From Paenibacillus_E qinlingensis_A (lineage in GTDB: Bacteria; Bacillota; Bacilli; Paenibacillales; NBRC-103111), in NCBI RefSeq assembly GCF_031455095.1, contig NZ_JAVDSB010000002.1:1-64000 (forward strand): DNA of 64,000 bases, given 5' to 3'. Shown here one piece after another: positions 26,832 through 34,682 of the stretch. The position numbers and the translations under genes are program-made. The notes under the pieces were generated by a model, which had not been told where the DNA came from, made no database searches, and saw only the letters and a list, made by a program, of their open reading frames with translations. Within the stretch, counting starts at the first letter, position 1; each line of letters starts with the position of its first letter.

Positions 26832-27015
26832 CTGCGAAAATACATCTTTTAATAGGGTTTTGAGCTAAAAAGTGGAAATTGCTGAGATTATGCATCTTTT
26901 TCCACCGCATTTATCCTTTTTAGGAAATATCGGTAAAAAAGGATGTATTTTCGCAGCAATTCCTCGATAATCGGTCTATTCTCCTTAAAAAGATGCATTT
27001 TCGCAGCAATTTCTC
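26832..27015. repeat. Four copies of a short intergenic motif
   Basis: AAARGATGYATTTTCGCAGC followed by AATTYCTC occurs as direct copies at about 26937-26965 and 26987-27015, with partial inverted copies at 26832-26850 and 26875-26901. The 26490-27042 gap otherwise holds only the kinase promoter region; I see no supported gene there. Confidence 0.6.
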
Positions 27016-27042
27016 CTCTGCTCCTATCGAGATGGCCTAACA

Positions 27043-27072
27043 AGAAAAACACCTTCTCCAATGAGAAGGTGT
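27043..27072 (-). terminator. Terminator after the MATE gene
   Basis: ACACCTTCTC and GAGAAGGTGT form a perfect 10-bp stem with a 4-nt loop, followed on the minus strand by TTTTTCTTG. Confidence 0.9.
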
Positions 27073-27090
27073 CTTGAGAAGGTGTCGCCT

Positions 27091-28500
27091 TTATTTGCTA
27101 TCCGTAGCTGGCTCGATCAATCGATGACGATACCACTGATCCCCCTTGAAGCGCATGAGGAATATAAGCCCACGAACGCCCCATTCGATATTCATCGCTA
27201 ACCATACACCAATGATGCCCATATGAAACATGATGCCCAGTATATAGCCCAGAACGACTCGGAACAACCACATGGACAGCATCGATGTCAAGGATGTGAA
27301 TTTGGAATCACCCGCAGCTCGAAGCGCTGCTGGCAAGAGAAAGCTGATTGGCCAGAGCGGCACTTGTGCAATCGCATTAATCAACACGATAATGAAAAGC
27401 TCCCGAATGATATCATCCGGTGGGTGAAATAAGCTGACCAGCGGCTTGAACAACGGAATAAGGATCAACGCCATGACGAAGAGTGTAAAAGACGCTAGCC
27501 AAAGGAATGATTTGGCAAATTTGCGGGCATCTTTCACATTTTGCGCCCCCATACATTGCCCAATTACAGTTACCGTAGTCAGAGATAACGCGGCTGCCGG
27601 GATCTGCAACACACCTGCTAGTGTACCGCCAATGGCATTCGTTGCCATGGCATGCGTGCCGAGACTAACGATAAATATCTGCGTAACAATTTTCCCGCCA
27701 TTAAAGAACATCTGCTCCGCCGCAAAGGGAAGCCCGATAAATAAAATTTTCTTCATCATCGCTATATTTACATGCAATAAATCATACAATCGCATTTTAA
27801 AATTCGTATCTAATTTTACCACATACAATACCGCTATGAATGCCGCCAGAAATCTAGACACATTCACAGCGATAATTAATCCATGTACTCCCATATGTAA
27901 GAAATGGATACCTATCACATTCAAAAGTACATACGAGACATTCATGATTAAGGAGAGTTTCAAGGAAGTTCGAGACTTTCCAATCCCTCTAAGCGCACCG
28001 CAAACAGCCTCTACAATAGCAATCCCCACATAAGATACACTGCTCCCGATCAGATAGGTCTTGGCATAAGCGAACACCTCAGGAGAAGCTGTGCCAAATA
28101 GGAGCGATAAGACGGGACTATGAAACACAATCAGTAACAAACTAATACCGAGCGCAAATGCCGACACCAAGGAAATAGAGCTAGCAGCAGCTTTGGCTAC
28201 CATCCCATCATTGCCGCTTCCTTTGTACTGGGCGACCACAACGGTTCCACCTGTCGAGACGGCTATGAATACGCTGATTAGAAATATATGGAGCGAATCA
28301 ATCATACTTACTGCACTAACCGCAGCAACACCTGAGGAACTAATCATCGCAATGTTCACCAAGTTGAGGCCAACCAGGAAAGTCTGATCAATCAGAATCG
28401 GTATGTATAAGCCAATAATCTGTTGATAATCCATTACTTTTCCGGAGAAATACTTATGCATAAAAGCTTTTCGTCTCAAGCTAAATGCAGTTCCCATCAC
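27091..28500 (-). CDS. MATE family multidrug/toxin efflux protein
   Basis: A 469-residue membrane exporter with about twelve spans in two similar halves (IIGLYIPILIDQTFLVGLN near the N-terminus and ILFIGLPFAAEQMFFNGGK mid-protein), the pattern of Na+ or H+-coupled MATE/NorM proteins. The start is uncertain: a GTG/ATG pair at 28500/28497 has only a weak AGAAG site, and an internal ATG at 28434 just before the first span is also possible. It stands alone between two sugar loci with its own terminator and may export a toxic metabolite or drug; nothing shows which. Confidence 0.85.
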   Translation of the reverse strand: MMGTAFSLRRKAFMHKYFSGKVMDYQQIIGLYIPILIDQTFLVGLNLVNIAMISSSGVAAVSAVSMIDSLHIFLISVFIAVSTGGTVVVAQYKGSGNDGMVAKAAASSISLVSAFALGISLLLIVFHSPVLSLLFGTASPEVFAYAKTYLIGSSVSYVGIAIVEAVCGALRGIGKSRTSLKLSLIMNVSYVLLNVIGIHFLHMGVHGLIIAVNVSRFLAAFIAVLYVVKLDTNFKMRLYDLLHVNIAMMKKILFIGLPFAAEQMFFNGGKIVTQIFIVSLGTHAMATNAIGGTLAGVLQIPAAALSLTTVTVIGQCMGAQNVKDARKFAKSFLWLASFTLFVMALILIPLFKPLVSLFHPPDDIIRELFIIVLINAIAQVPLWPISFLLPAALRAAGDSKFTSLTSMLSMWLFRVVLGYILGIMFHMGIIGVWLAMNIEWGVRGLIFLMRFKGDQWYRHRLIEPATDSK

Positions 28501-28610
28501 ATCATCTTCTTTTTCGTTAATTTATTGTCAGGTAATCAATCTTCGACCTCGCTAGTACAATTCCCTTTTTCACTCACGACTTCCTTGGTCCATTGTTGTA
28601 GATGAACAGA

Positions 28611-28652
28611 GAAAAAGCAAGTCTCTACCATCATAAATGGGAGAGCTTGCTT
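28611..28652 (-). terminator. Terminator after the HisD-family gene
   Basis: AAGCAAGYCTCTACC-type arms (28615-28629 and 28638-28652) pair almost perfectly over 15 bp, followed on the minus strand by TTTTTCTC. It closes the operon that runs from the transporter at 36122. Confidence 0.85.
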
Positions 28653-28670
28653 GGCTTGCGAAGCATTTTA

Positions 28671-29957
28671 TTATACAGATGCCTTACTGCCATAACGCCG
28701 CACGCGCAGATCAGCTTGTTCCTTATGACCCATGAAATTTTCAATTTCACAGAGACGTGAAACATACGATCCGACGGTTGCGCTAGCGTCTTTCGTACAT
28801 CGCTGATAGGTGCAAGTTTTCAAAAATTTACCAACCCACAGTCCACCGGTATACCTAGCAGCTCCTTTTGTCGGAAGCGTATGATTCGTGCCAATAGCTT
28901 TATCCCCATAAGCAACATTCGTTTCGGGACCTAGAAACAAAGCTCCGTAGTTCGACATGTTCGCCAAGAAGTAATCGGGATCCTCCGTCAGTACTTCGAC
29001 ATGCTCGTAGGCGAGTTTATCCACTTCAATAAGGGCTTCCTCCAAGCTATCCACTACCAAAATGGTGCCATAATCACGCCAGGCGACACCAGCAATATCC
29101 GCTGTTGGTAGAACCTTAAGCTGCTTCTCAATTTCCAGCAGCGTCTCCCTTGCCAATGCCTCGGAGGTTGTAATCAAAGCTGCGGGAGAAGTCGGTCCAT
29201 GTTCAGCTTGACCTAGCAAGTCAACAGCCACCATTTCGGCATCCGCTGTATGATCGGCGATGACCAACACTTCAGTCGGCCCGGCAATTAGGTCGATGCC
29301 CACCTTGCCAAATAGCTGACGTTTGGCCTCAGCCACGTAGCTATTACCTGGTCCGACAAGCATATCAACGGACTCGATCGTTTCCGTCCCATGCGCCATT
29401 GCAGCCATCGCTTGAATACCGCCAAGCAAGTAGATCTCATCTGCGCCAGCGAAGGCCATCGCACATACGGTCGCAGCTGGTATCTCTCCTTTAATCGGCG
29501 GTGTGCAAGCAATAACTTTTGGAACACCAGCCACTTTGGCTGTTAGGATGCTCATATGAGCCGAGGCTACCATCGGATAGCGTCCCCCAGGTATATAGCA
29601 GCCTACTCGCCCTACGGGAATATGTTTATGTCCCAGAAAAACACCCGGAAGGGTTTCAACTTCGAGGTCATGGATCGTTGCCAATTGCTTTTCGGCGAAA
29701 TGGCGAATTTGCTGCTGAGCAAAACGAATGTCATCCTTCACACGATCGGGTACGCTGGCTATAATTTCTTGAATCTGAGCTTCGCTCAATCGGAAGCTTT
29801 CTGGTGACCAGTTATCGAATTTCTCCGAAATCTGACGAACCGCTGCATCCCCACGGCTAGCAATGGCTTGAATGACATCCTTAACGGTGTGATAGACCGT
29901 CTCTTCGCTAAGTGCAGATGCTGATTGCGCATTACCTTGTTTGAGATAGGTGACCAT
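28671..29957 (-). CDS. HisD-family zinc-dependent alcohol dehydrogenase (sulfopropanediol dehydrogenase-like)
   Basis: A 428-residue NAD-dependent enzyme of the histidinol dehydrogenase fold. Zinc ligands Gln250, His253, Asp352 and His411 and the catalytic pair Glu318-His319 are all present. It is not placed with other his genes; instead it ends an operon of sugar transporter, Gfo/Idh/MocA dehydrogenase and aldo/keto reductase. The segment GTNHTLPTKGAARYTGGLWV resembles the HpsN (sulfopropanediol 3-dehydrogenase) branch rather than true HisD, which reads GPSHVLPT at that place. A role in oxidising a small polyol or sulfonated diol is inferred. GGAGAATACC precedes the start. Confidence 0.8.
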   Translation of the reverse strand: MVTYLKQGNAQSASALSEETVYHTVKDVIQAIASRGDAAVRQISEKFDNWSPESFRLSEAQIQEIIASVPDRVKDDIRFAQQQIRHFAEKQLATIHDLEVETLPGVFLGHKHIPVGRVGCYIPGGRYPMVASAHMSILTAKVAGVPKVIACTPPIKGEIPAATVCAMAFAGADEIYLLGGIQAMAAMAHGTETIESVDMLVGPGNSYVAEAKRQLFGKVGIDLIAGPTEVLVIADHTADAEMVAVDLLGQAEHGPTSPAALITTSEALARETLLEIEKQLKVLPTADIAGVAWRDYGTILVVDSLEEALIEVDKLAYEHVEVLTEDPDYFLANMSNYGALFLGPETNVAYGDKAIGTNHTLPTKGAARYTGGLWVGKFLKTCTYQRCTKDASATVGSYVSRLCEIENFMGHKEQADLRVRRYGSKASV

Positions 29958-30002
29958 GGTATTCTCCTCATTTTTTCGAATATTTGGATTGCCTGGCGAT
30001 AA

Positions 30003-30908
30003 TCAGACTGCCCACATGGAAGGCGAAATCACGAGTTCAGGGACTTCAGAGAAAGCAGTTTCCAATACTTGCAGTGTCCTTTCGCTGATAGCAGGTGTGG
30101 CTAGAAGCGCAATATTATCTTCTACTTGCTTTGGCGTTTCGGCACCAAACACGATGCTTGCAATACCCGGCATATGGTGGATATAAGAAAAGGCTAATTC
30201 AGGTACAGTCATTCCTTCTTGATCCGCACAAGTGCGCAATAAGGTAAGCCAACGATCCGCGACCTGCAGATTGCCTTTTAATTCCGTTGGCTGAAGGAAG
30301 AACAGTCCTTGCAAATAAATACTTCTGGCAAACAGTTTCTTATTTGCGTTTCTAAGCCTATCAAAGGCCCCATTCGCAAACATCCGACGATCCATGACGT
30401 TGATAGGCAATTGGATAATTTCGTAAAAATCATCCTGAAGCTGCTGCCAATTTGCTGCAAATTCCTGAGCTTCGTAGGAAAGGAGTGACGCTCCCACCGT
30501 GCCGATATTCCCTCTTTTTACCTGCTTACGCAGCAATTCAGTCACTTTGTCACCGAACATGCCTAATACATTTGGCCGATGAAGCAGCACGGCGGGAATA
30601 CATGAGGTCTGCAAGCGTTCCATCGACCTTTGAACACTTGCTTCTATCTGTTCTTCCACATGGGTAATCGTTGTTTCATGATCCACCGTCAAGTGGATTT
30701 TGGTTATGATGTGGGCTGAACGTGCTTGTTGTTCAAAATAAGTGCCTAGAATCTGCTCTGAGCTTCCGTACACGCTTGCCGTATCTAGACAGGTAATGCC
30801 ACCTTCCATGGCAGCATCCAAGATACGTCCTGCTACGCTCTCATCGGGCTGACCCAACTGATTCGCAATCCCATAGGGCATCCCCAACTGCACCGTGCCG
30901 AGCGTCAA
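30003..30908 (-). CDS. Aldo/keto reductase
   Basis: A 301-residue TIM-barrel oxidoreductase beginning LGTVQLGMPYGIANQ, with Asp/Tyr in CLDTASVYGSSE, Lys in IITKIHL and a His in VLLHRPNVLG. The start is odd: the open frame begins with a TTG that has no ribosome site and no ATG or GTG upstream in frame. An ATG at 30930 would give a normal aldo/keto reductase N-terminus (MDIYDLPLTLGTVQ) if one T of the CCCCTTT run at about 30907-30913 were removed. So this may be a frameshifted gene start, a sequencing error, or a true TTG start. It lies in the operon between a dioxygenase-like gene and the HisD-family gene. Confidence 0.78.
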   Translation of the reverse strand: MTLGTVQLGMPYGIANQLGQPDESVAGRILDAAMEGGITCLDTASVYGSSEQILGTYFEQQARSAHIITKIHLTVDHETTITHVEEQIEASVQRSMERLQTSCIPAVLLHRPNVLGMFGDKVTELLRKQVKRGNIGTVGASLLSYEAQEFAANWQQLQDDFYEIIQLPINVMDRRMFANGAFDRLRNANKKLFARSIYLQGLFFLQPTELKGNLQVADRWLTLLRTCADQEGMTVPELAFSYIHHMPGIASIVFGAETPKQVEDNIALLATPAISERTLQVLETAFSEVPELVISPSMWAV

Positions 30909-30983
30909 AGGGGAGATCGTAGATGTCCATCGTTTATCGTAGCTTAACAGAAAGAATCATCTCACTTTCTCTGACTCATGCCA

Positions 30984-31775
30984 TTATTCTCGCTTGCGAA
31001 TACGCTTGGTATAAGGTGGGCGCCCGAACGGTTCTACAGGCACTTCACCCTGCGGATGGTAACCGAACTCGTCGATTCCTTGCATCATGAAAATTTCGAA
31101 ATTAGGGTAGATTTGTGGATCCCATCTCACCGTCGTCTTCGAATACCGAATCACAAATCCGATGCGCCAGCGCTCAGAGTTATTGGGACCCGAACCATGA
31201 ATGAGGGAATCGACATGCATCGAAATACCGCCTGCCGGGATAATCATGGATACGGCATCCTTTTCGCTGAAAGTTCCTTGGTCCAGTTCGAAAGATAAAA
31301 TGGCGTCCTCGCCTGCAATTTTATGTTGAATCAGACCCGCTTTATGTGTACCAGGAATAACCTGCATGGCACCGTTCGCTTCATCTACATCCGTGATAGC
31401 CAGCCAGACGGTAACCGTGTTATTCAGTGCAGTGGACCAATAATAAGAATCTTGATGCCAAGGAACAATTTTGTCTGAATGCGGCGATTTCGTAATAAAC
31501 TCAGTAGCTGCCAAATAAAAATCCTTGCCCAATACGCCTTCAACACAGCTGAGAATCTGCGGATGCGCACAAATGTCATATAGAAAGCGGCTCGTCTTAT
31601 GCCAACCCATGATGTCAGACGGATTCTCATCCCCTTGCAACAAAGAAATGACCTGCTCATAACCCCTTTGCATGCGCTTCGCTTCTTCACCAAGGAAAAT
31701 AGCAGGTAGATCCAATAAATACCCCTGATCTTCAAAAAATTGTTGCTGCGCTGTCGTTAATTTGTTCAGTTCCAT
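30984..31775 (-). CDS. Phytanoyl-CoA dioxygenase (PhyH) family protein
   Basis: A Fe(II)/2-oxoglutarate-dependent dioxygenase-like protein of about 263 residues, cytoplasmic. The double-stranded beta-helix iron site is seen as HQDSYYW (His-x-Asp), with the distal His in SLIHGSGPNNSERWR and the 2-oxoglutarate Arg in that same segment; VTVWLAITDVDEANGAMQVIPGTH is the typical core. Family members hydroxylate diverse small molecules. The ATG at 31775 or 31778 is used, 4-7 bases after AAGGGAG. Its position inside a sugar-type transporter operon suggests it modifies the imported compound. Confidence 0.85.
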   Translation of the reverse strand: MELNKLTTAQQQFFEDQGYLLDLPAIFLGEEAKRMQRGYEQVISLLQGDENPSDIMGWHKTSRFLYDICAHPQILSCVEGVLGKDFYLAATEFITKSPHSDKIVPWHQDSYYWSTALNNTVTVWLAITDVDEANGAMQVIPGTHKAGLIQHKIAGEDAILSFELDQGTFSEKDAVSMIIPAGGISMHVDSLIHGSGPNNSERWRIGFVIRYSKTTVRWDPQIYPNFEIFMMQGIDEFGYHPQGEVPVEPFGRPPYTKRIRKRE

Positions 31776-31817
31776 CATCAATCTCCCTTAATCAAGATCG
31801 AATTGAGTGTCCTGCTT

Positions 31818-32837
31818 TCATTCAACAAGCACCTGCTCAGTGGTACCACCTCTTGCATAGGACTGGTTCAACGCCTCCGCTACATATAGTGGGTAAATCC
31901 CATCTGCCAACGTACAAAGCGGTTCCAAGCCCTCATCCAGGATATGGACCAAGTGAGCGACCGCATTGACCATTGGGCTGGCTTTGCCAAGGTCATCTTT
32001 CTCTGCTCGTTCGAATACTAGCTGCCGCATGCCAGCTTGCAATGGATGAGGCTCGGTCCCATAGTAGCGAATCTCAGTTCCGCCTTGAACCATTTCGATC
32101 ATGCCGCCTTCCAAGTACAGCACGAGTTCAAACAGATTGTAATTGCGGTCATCAAACCCCTCCGCGTACCCGGTAACCCCATTGTTTGCTGCTGTAAACA
32201 AGAAGGAATACGTCCAATCCTCTCTCTCATCCAAGTTGGTCGAAACTCGCTCTACGACCTTTACTTGCTCAATGGATCCCGCCACATATCGCACCATATC
32301 GAAGAGATGAGAGCCAGTGTTGGAAATTCCACGACTATACCGTACATGTATTTTCTTCAGCTTCCCATATGTCTCGTTCTGGACTGCCCTACGAACCTGC
32401 ATGGCTCCTTCACTCCATCTTCGCGATAAGTTAACGACGACGGTTCGTTCGCTATGCAGTTTGCATAAAGCCGCTATACGCTCCGCTTCTTCAAGTTCAT
32501 TCGCCACGGGTTTTTCTAGAAAGATGACCCTTGCCTTCGACTGCTCGAGTACAGTCTGAAGCAAGTCATACCTCACGGCAGGCGGCGTGCAAATACTGAT
32601 GATATCCAGGTGATGATCCCTTAGCATGGATGATAATTCATGATCCCCATAGAATTGAGCCTCTGGTGCGATCATTGCCAACTGTTCCGCCTGTTCTTGC
32701 CGTCTTCCGACGGTTGCAACCAATGCCACCTCTGGATGCAAATGATAGGCCATTGCATGGCTGTTTACTCTTCCTTTATAGGGAATATCAAAGGTTAAGC
32801 CGATCTTGCCCAGTCCAATTATCGCAGCGTGATACAT
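31818..32837 (-). CDS. Gfo/Idh/MocA family oxidoreductase
   Basis: A 339-residue NAD(P)-dependent sugar or inositol dehydrogenase type protein. The Rossmann motif is AIIGLGKIGLTFD at residues 5-17, the family Lys is in VIFLEKPVANE, and the C-terminal alpha/beta domain follows. AAGGGACTGCC precedes the ATG. It starts 30 bases after the permease gene upstream, so substrate import and oxidation are probably coupled. Confidence 0.87.
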   Translation of the reverse strand: MYHAAIIGLGKIGLTFDIPYKGRVNSHAMAYHLHPEVALVATVGRRQEQAEQLAMIAPEAQFYGDHELSSMLRDHHLDIISICTPPAVRYDLLQTVLEQSKARVIFLEKPVANELEEAERIAALCKLHSERTVVVNLSRRWSEGAMQVRRAVQNETYGKLKKIHVRYSRGISNTGSHLFDMVRYVAGSIEQVKVVERVSTNLDEREDWTYSFLFTAANNGVTGYAEGFDDRNYNLFELVLYLEGGMIEMVQGGTEIRYYGTEPHPLQAGMRQLVFERAEKDDLGKASPMVNAVAHLVHILDEGLEPLCTLADGIYPLYVAEALNQSYARGGTTEQVLVE

Positions 32838-32867
32838 GGCAGTCCCTTCTTTCGTCGCGCTAAAGAA

Positions 32868-33704
32868 TTAACCTTTCAATGCACCTAAGGTAATGCCTTC
32901 CGTAAAGTATTTCTGAAAGTAGAGAAATATGACCAATACGGGAAGTGTCGCGAACATCGCACCCGCCATGGCGACACCATAGTTTGTTTCCAGTTCTGAT
33001 ATTTTTTGGGCAACTTTAATACCCACAGGTAAGGTGTATGTCTTCTCTCCACTTAACACGATAACTTGCCACACATAGTCATTCCACGTGTTAACAAATG
33101 TGAAGATCGCTAAGACACCAAGACCCGGCTTGGCAAGCGGCAGGATGACGCGCCAGAAAGTCTGCCATTCCCCGCAGCCATCAATTTTGGATGCTTCTAC
33201 CAGTTCACTGGGAAGCGTGCCCATAAATTGTTTTAACAGGAACACACCAAAAGGCCATCCCACAACGGGCAGTAGTACCCCCCATTTGGTATTAATGAGA
33301 CCTATCTCATTTAACAATTGAAAAAGTGGGATGAACAGCACCGTGTGCGGAATCGTCATCGCTGCAATCATTAACGAAAACAGCCATTTAGAGCCTTTGA
33401 AAGGAATTTTGGCTAAAGCGTAGGCGGACAATGAACTGACCGTAATAACCAGAACGGTGGCTATCAACGAGATAAACATGCTGTTATAAAACCAGGTGAA
33501 CACAGGGCTATTTGTTATTAAGGACGTATAGTTATGAAATGATGGGTGAATCGGTATCCATTCCGGTGGAATTTGCAGCGCAACTTTGAGGTTCTTGAGG
33601 GAACCGCTAACCATCCAGTAGAAGGGCCAGAGGAAGAACAAGGTTAATACCCATAGAAATAAATGCCCCCCCCATAGTGGTGACTTTTTATTCGGCATCC
33701 TCAT
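32868..33704 (-). CDS. ABC sugar permease, CUT1 inner-membrane subunit (MalG/UgpE type)
   Basis: A permease of 278 residues with six spans and the EAA loop VEASKIDGCGEWQTFWRVILP. The start at 33704 has AAGGAAGGTGGG directly upstream; a longer reading frame overlapping the upstream permease gene is not credible. It ends FTEGITLGALKG. Together with the gene 10 bases upstream it forms a MalFG-type channel, a different CUT1 branch from the LplB/LplC pairs elsewhere in the window. Confidence 0.9.
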   Translation of the reverse strand: MRMPNKKSPLWGGHLFLWVLTLFFLWPFYWMVSGSLKNLKVALQIPPEWIPIHPSFHNYTSLITNSPVFTWFYNSMFISLIATVLVITVSSLSAYALAKIPFKGSKWLFSLMIAAMTIPHTVLFIPLFQLLNEIGLINTKWGVLLPVVGWPFGVFLLKQFMGTLPSELVEASKIDGCGEWQTFWRVILPLAKPGLGVLAIFTFVNTWNDYVWQVIVLSGEKTYTLPVGIKVAQKISELETNYGVAMAGAMFATLPVLVIFLYFQKYFTEGITLGALKG

Positions 33705-33714
33705 CCCACCTTCC

Positions 33715-34602
33715 TTAATATTCGTTATCTGATTTAAGCAGCTTAAATTGCACAAAGGCAATAAGGCTGATGATGATACATAAGACAATTCCCATCGCAT
33801 TCGCAATCCCGAAGTTCATGTTAACGAACGCCTGCTGGTAGATCAGCATCATGATCGTAGTGGTGCGATACGCCGGACCGCCTCCCGTCATAATCATGAT
33901 GATGGCGAATACTTGAAAAGCACCGATCGTCCCCGTCACAACGACATATAACAGCGTCGGTTTTAACATCGGAAGTGTGATTCGAGCGAACATATGCCAC
34001 GGTTTTGCTCCGTCCAGTGAGGCAGATTCGTAGAAATCCTTGGGAATCCCTCCAAGTGCCGCCGAGAAAACAACGACCGCGGATCCTACGGAAATGGTTA
34101 GTACAATCACCGACAAAGCCAGCGTGGCTGAGTTGACCCCGAGCCAGTTCACAGCATCCATGCCCAATCGATCCAACACATAATTGCCAAGGCCGAACTG
34201 TCCGTTATAGATGTATTGCCAAACTAATGTTAGGGAAACAATCGATGTCACGCCAGGTATATAAAAGGCAGCTTTGAAAAAGGATTGCATTTTTTTCGGA
34301 TACGTATGAATCGTTACGGCGATCATCAAAGCAATAACCGTAATGGACGGCACTAAATATAAGACAAACTCCAGCGTATTACGAATCGACTTCCAGAACA
34401 GCGGGTCCATGAAAATGGTGCGATAATTGTCCAAGCCTGACCAGTAGTACTTCGTATAATCAAAGCCATAGAAACTGCTCTTGATTGCTTTAAGAATGGG
34501 ATACACGACGAACAGCACAAAAAACAACAACATCGGCAGGACGAATAACCAACCGCTGATTTCTCTACGTAAACGGATGCTGCTGATTTTCCCCTGTTTC
34601 AT
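33715..34602 (-). CDS. ABC sugar permease, CUT1 inner-membrane subunit (MalF/UgpA type)
   Basis: A 295-residue permease; first span GWLFVLPMLLFFVLFVVYPI, EAA loop YESASLDGAKPWHMFARITLP, and typical GGPAYRTTTIMMLIYQQAF before the last spans. GAAGGAG precedes the start. It partners the MalG-type gene and the binding lipoprotein in the same operon. Confidence 0.9.
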   Translation of the reverse strand: MKQGKISSIRLRREISGWLFVLPMLLFFVLFVVYPILKAIKSSFYGFDYTKYYWSGLDNYRTIFMDPLFWKSIRNTLEFVLYLVPSITVIALMIAVTIHTYPKKMQSFFKAAFYIPGVTSIVSLTLVWQYIYNGQFGLGNYVLDRLGMDAVNWLGVNSATLALSVIVLTISVGSAVVVFSAALGGIPKDFYESASLDGAKPWHMFARITLPMLKPTLLYVVVTGTIGAFQVFAIIMIMTGGGPAYRTTTIMMLIYQQAFVNMNFGIANAMGIVLCIIISLIAFVQFKLLKSDNEY

Positions 34603-34644
34603 GAATTTCTCCTTCCTACTGCCGCTAATCTGTTATGGAAATGA

Positions 34645-34671
34645 CGGCAAGAGACCACGGTCATCCTGCCG
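34645..34671 (-). other. Intercistronic hairpin after the CUT1 binding-protein gene
   Basis: CGGCAGG and CTTGCCG can pair around an inner GACCACGGTC-type dyad in the 80-base gap before the MalF-type gene. No T tract follows, which fits an mRNA-stabilising element for the binding-protein cistron. Confidence 0.35.
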
Positions 34672-34682
34672 CCCAGTACCCC

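Noticed and set aside
26584..26868. A 94-codon plus-strand open frame upstream of the sensor kinase
   Set aside because: No ribosome site, no recognisable domain, and it overlaps the repeat motif region; composition looks like chance.
28671..29957. Calling the gene hisD (histidine biosynthesis)
   Set aside because: No other his genes adjoin it, and the substrate-region motif differs from true HisD.
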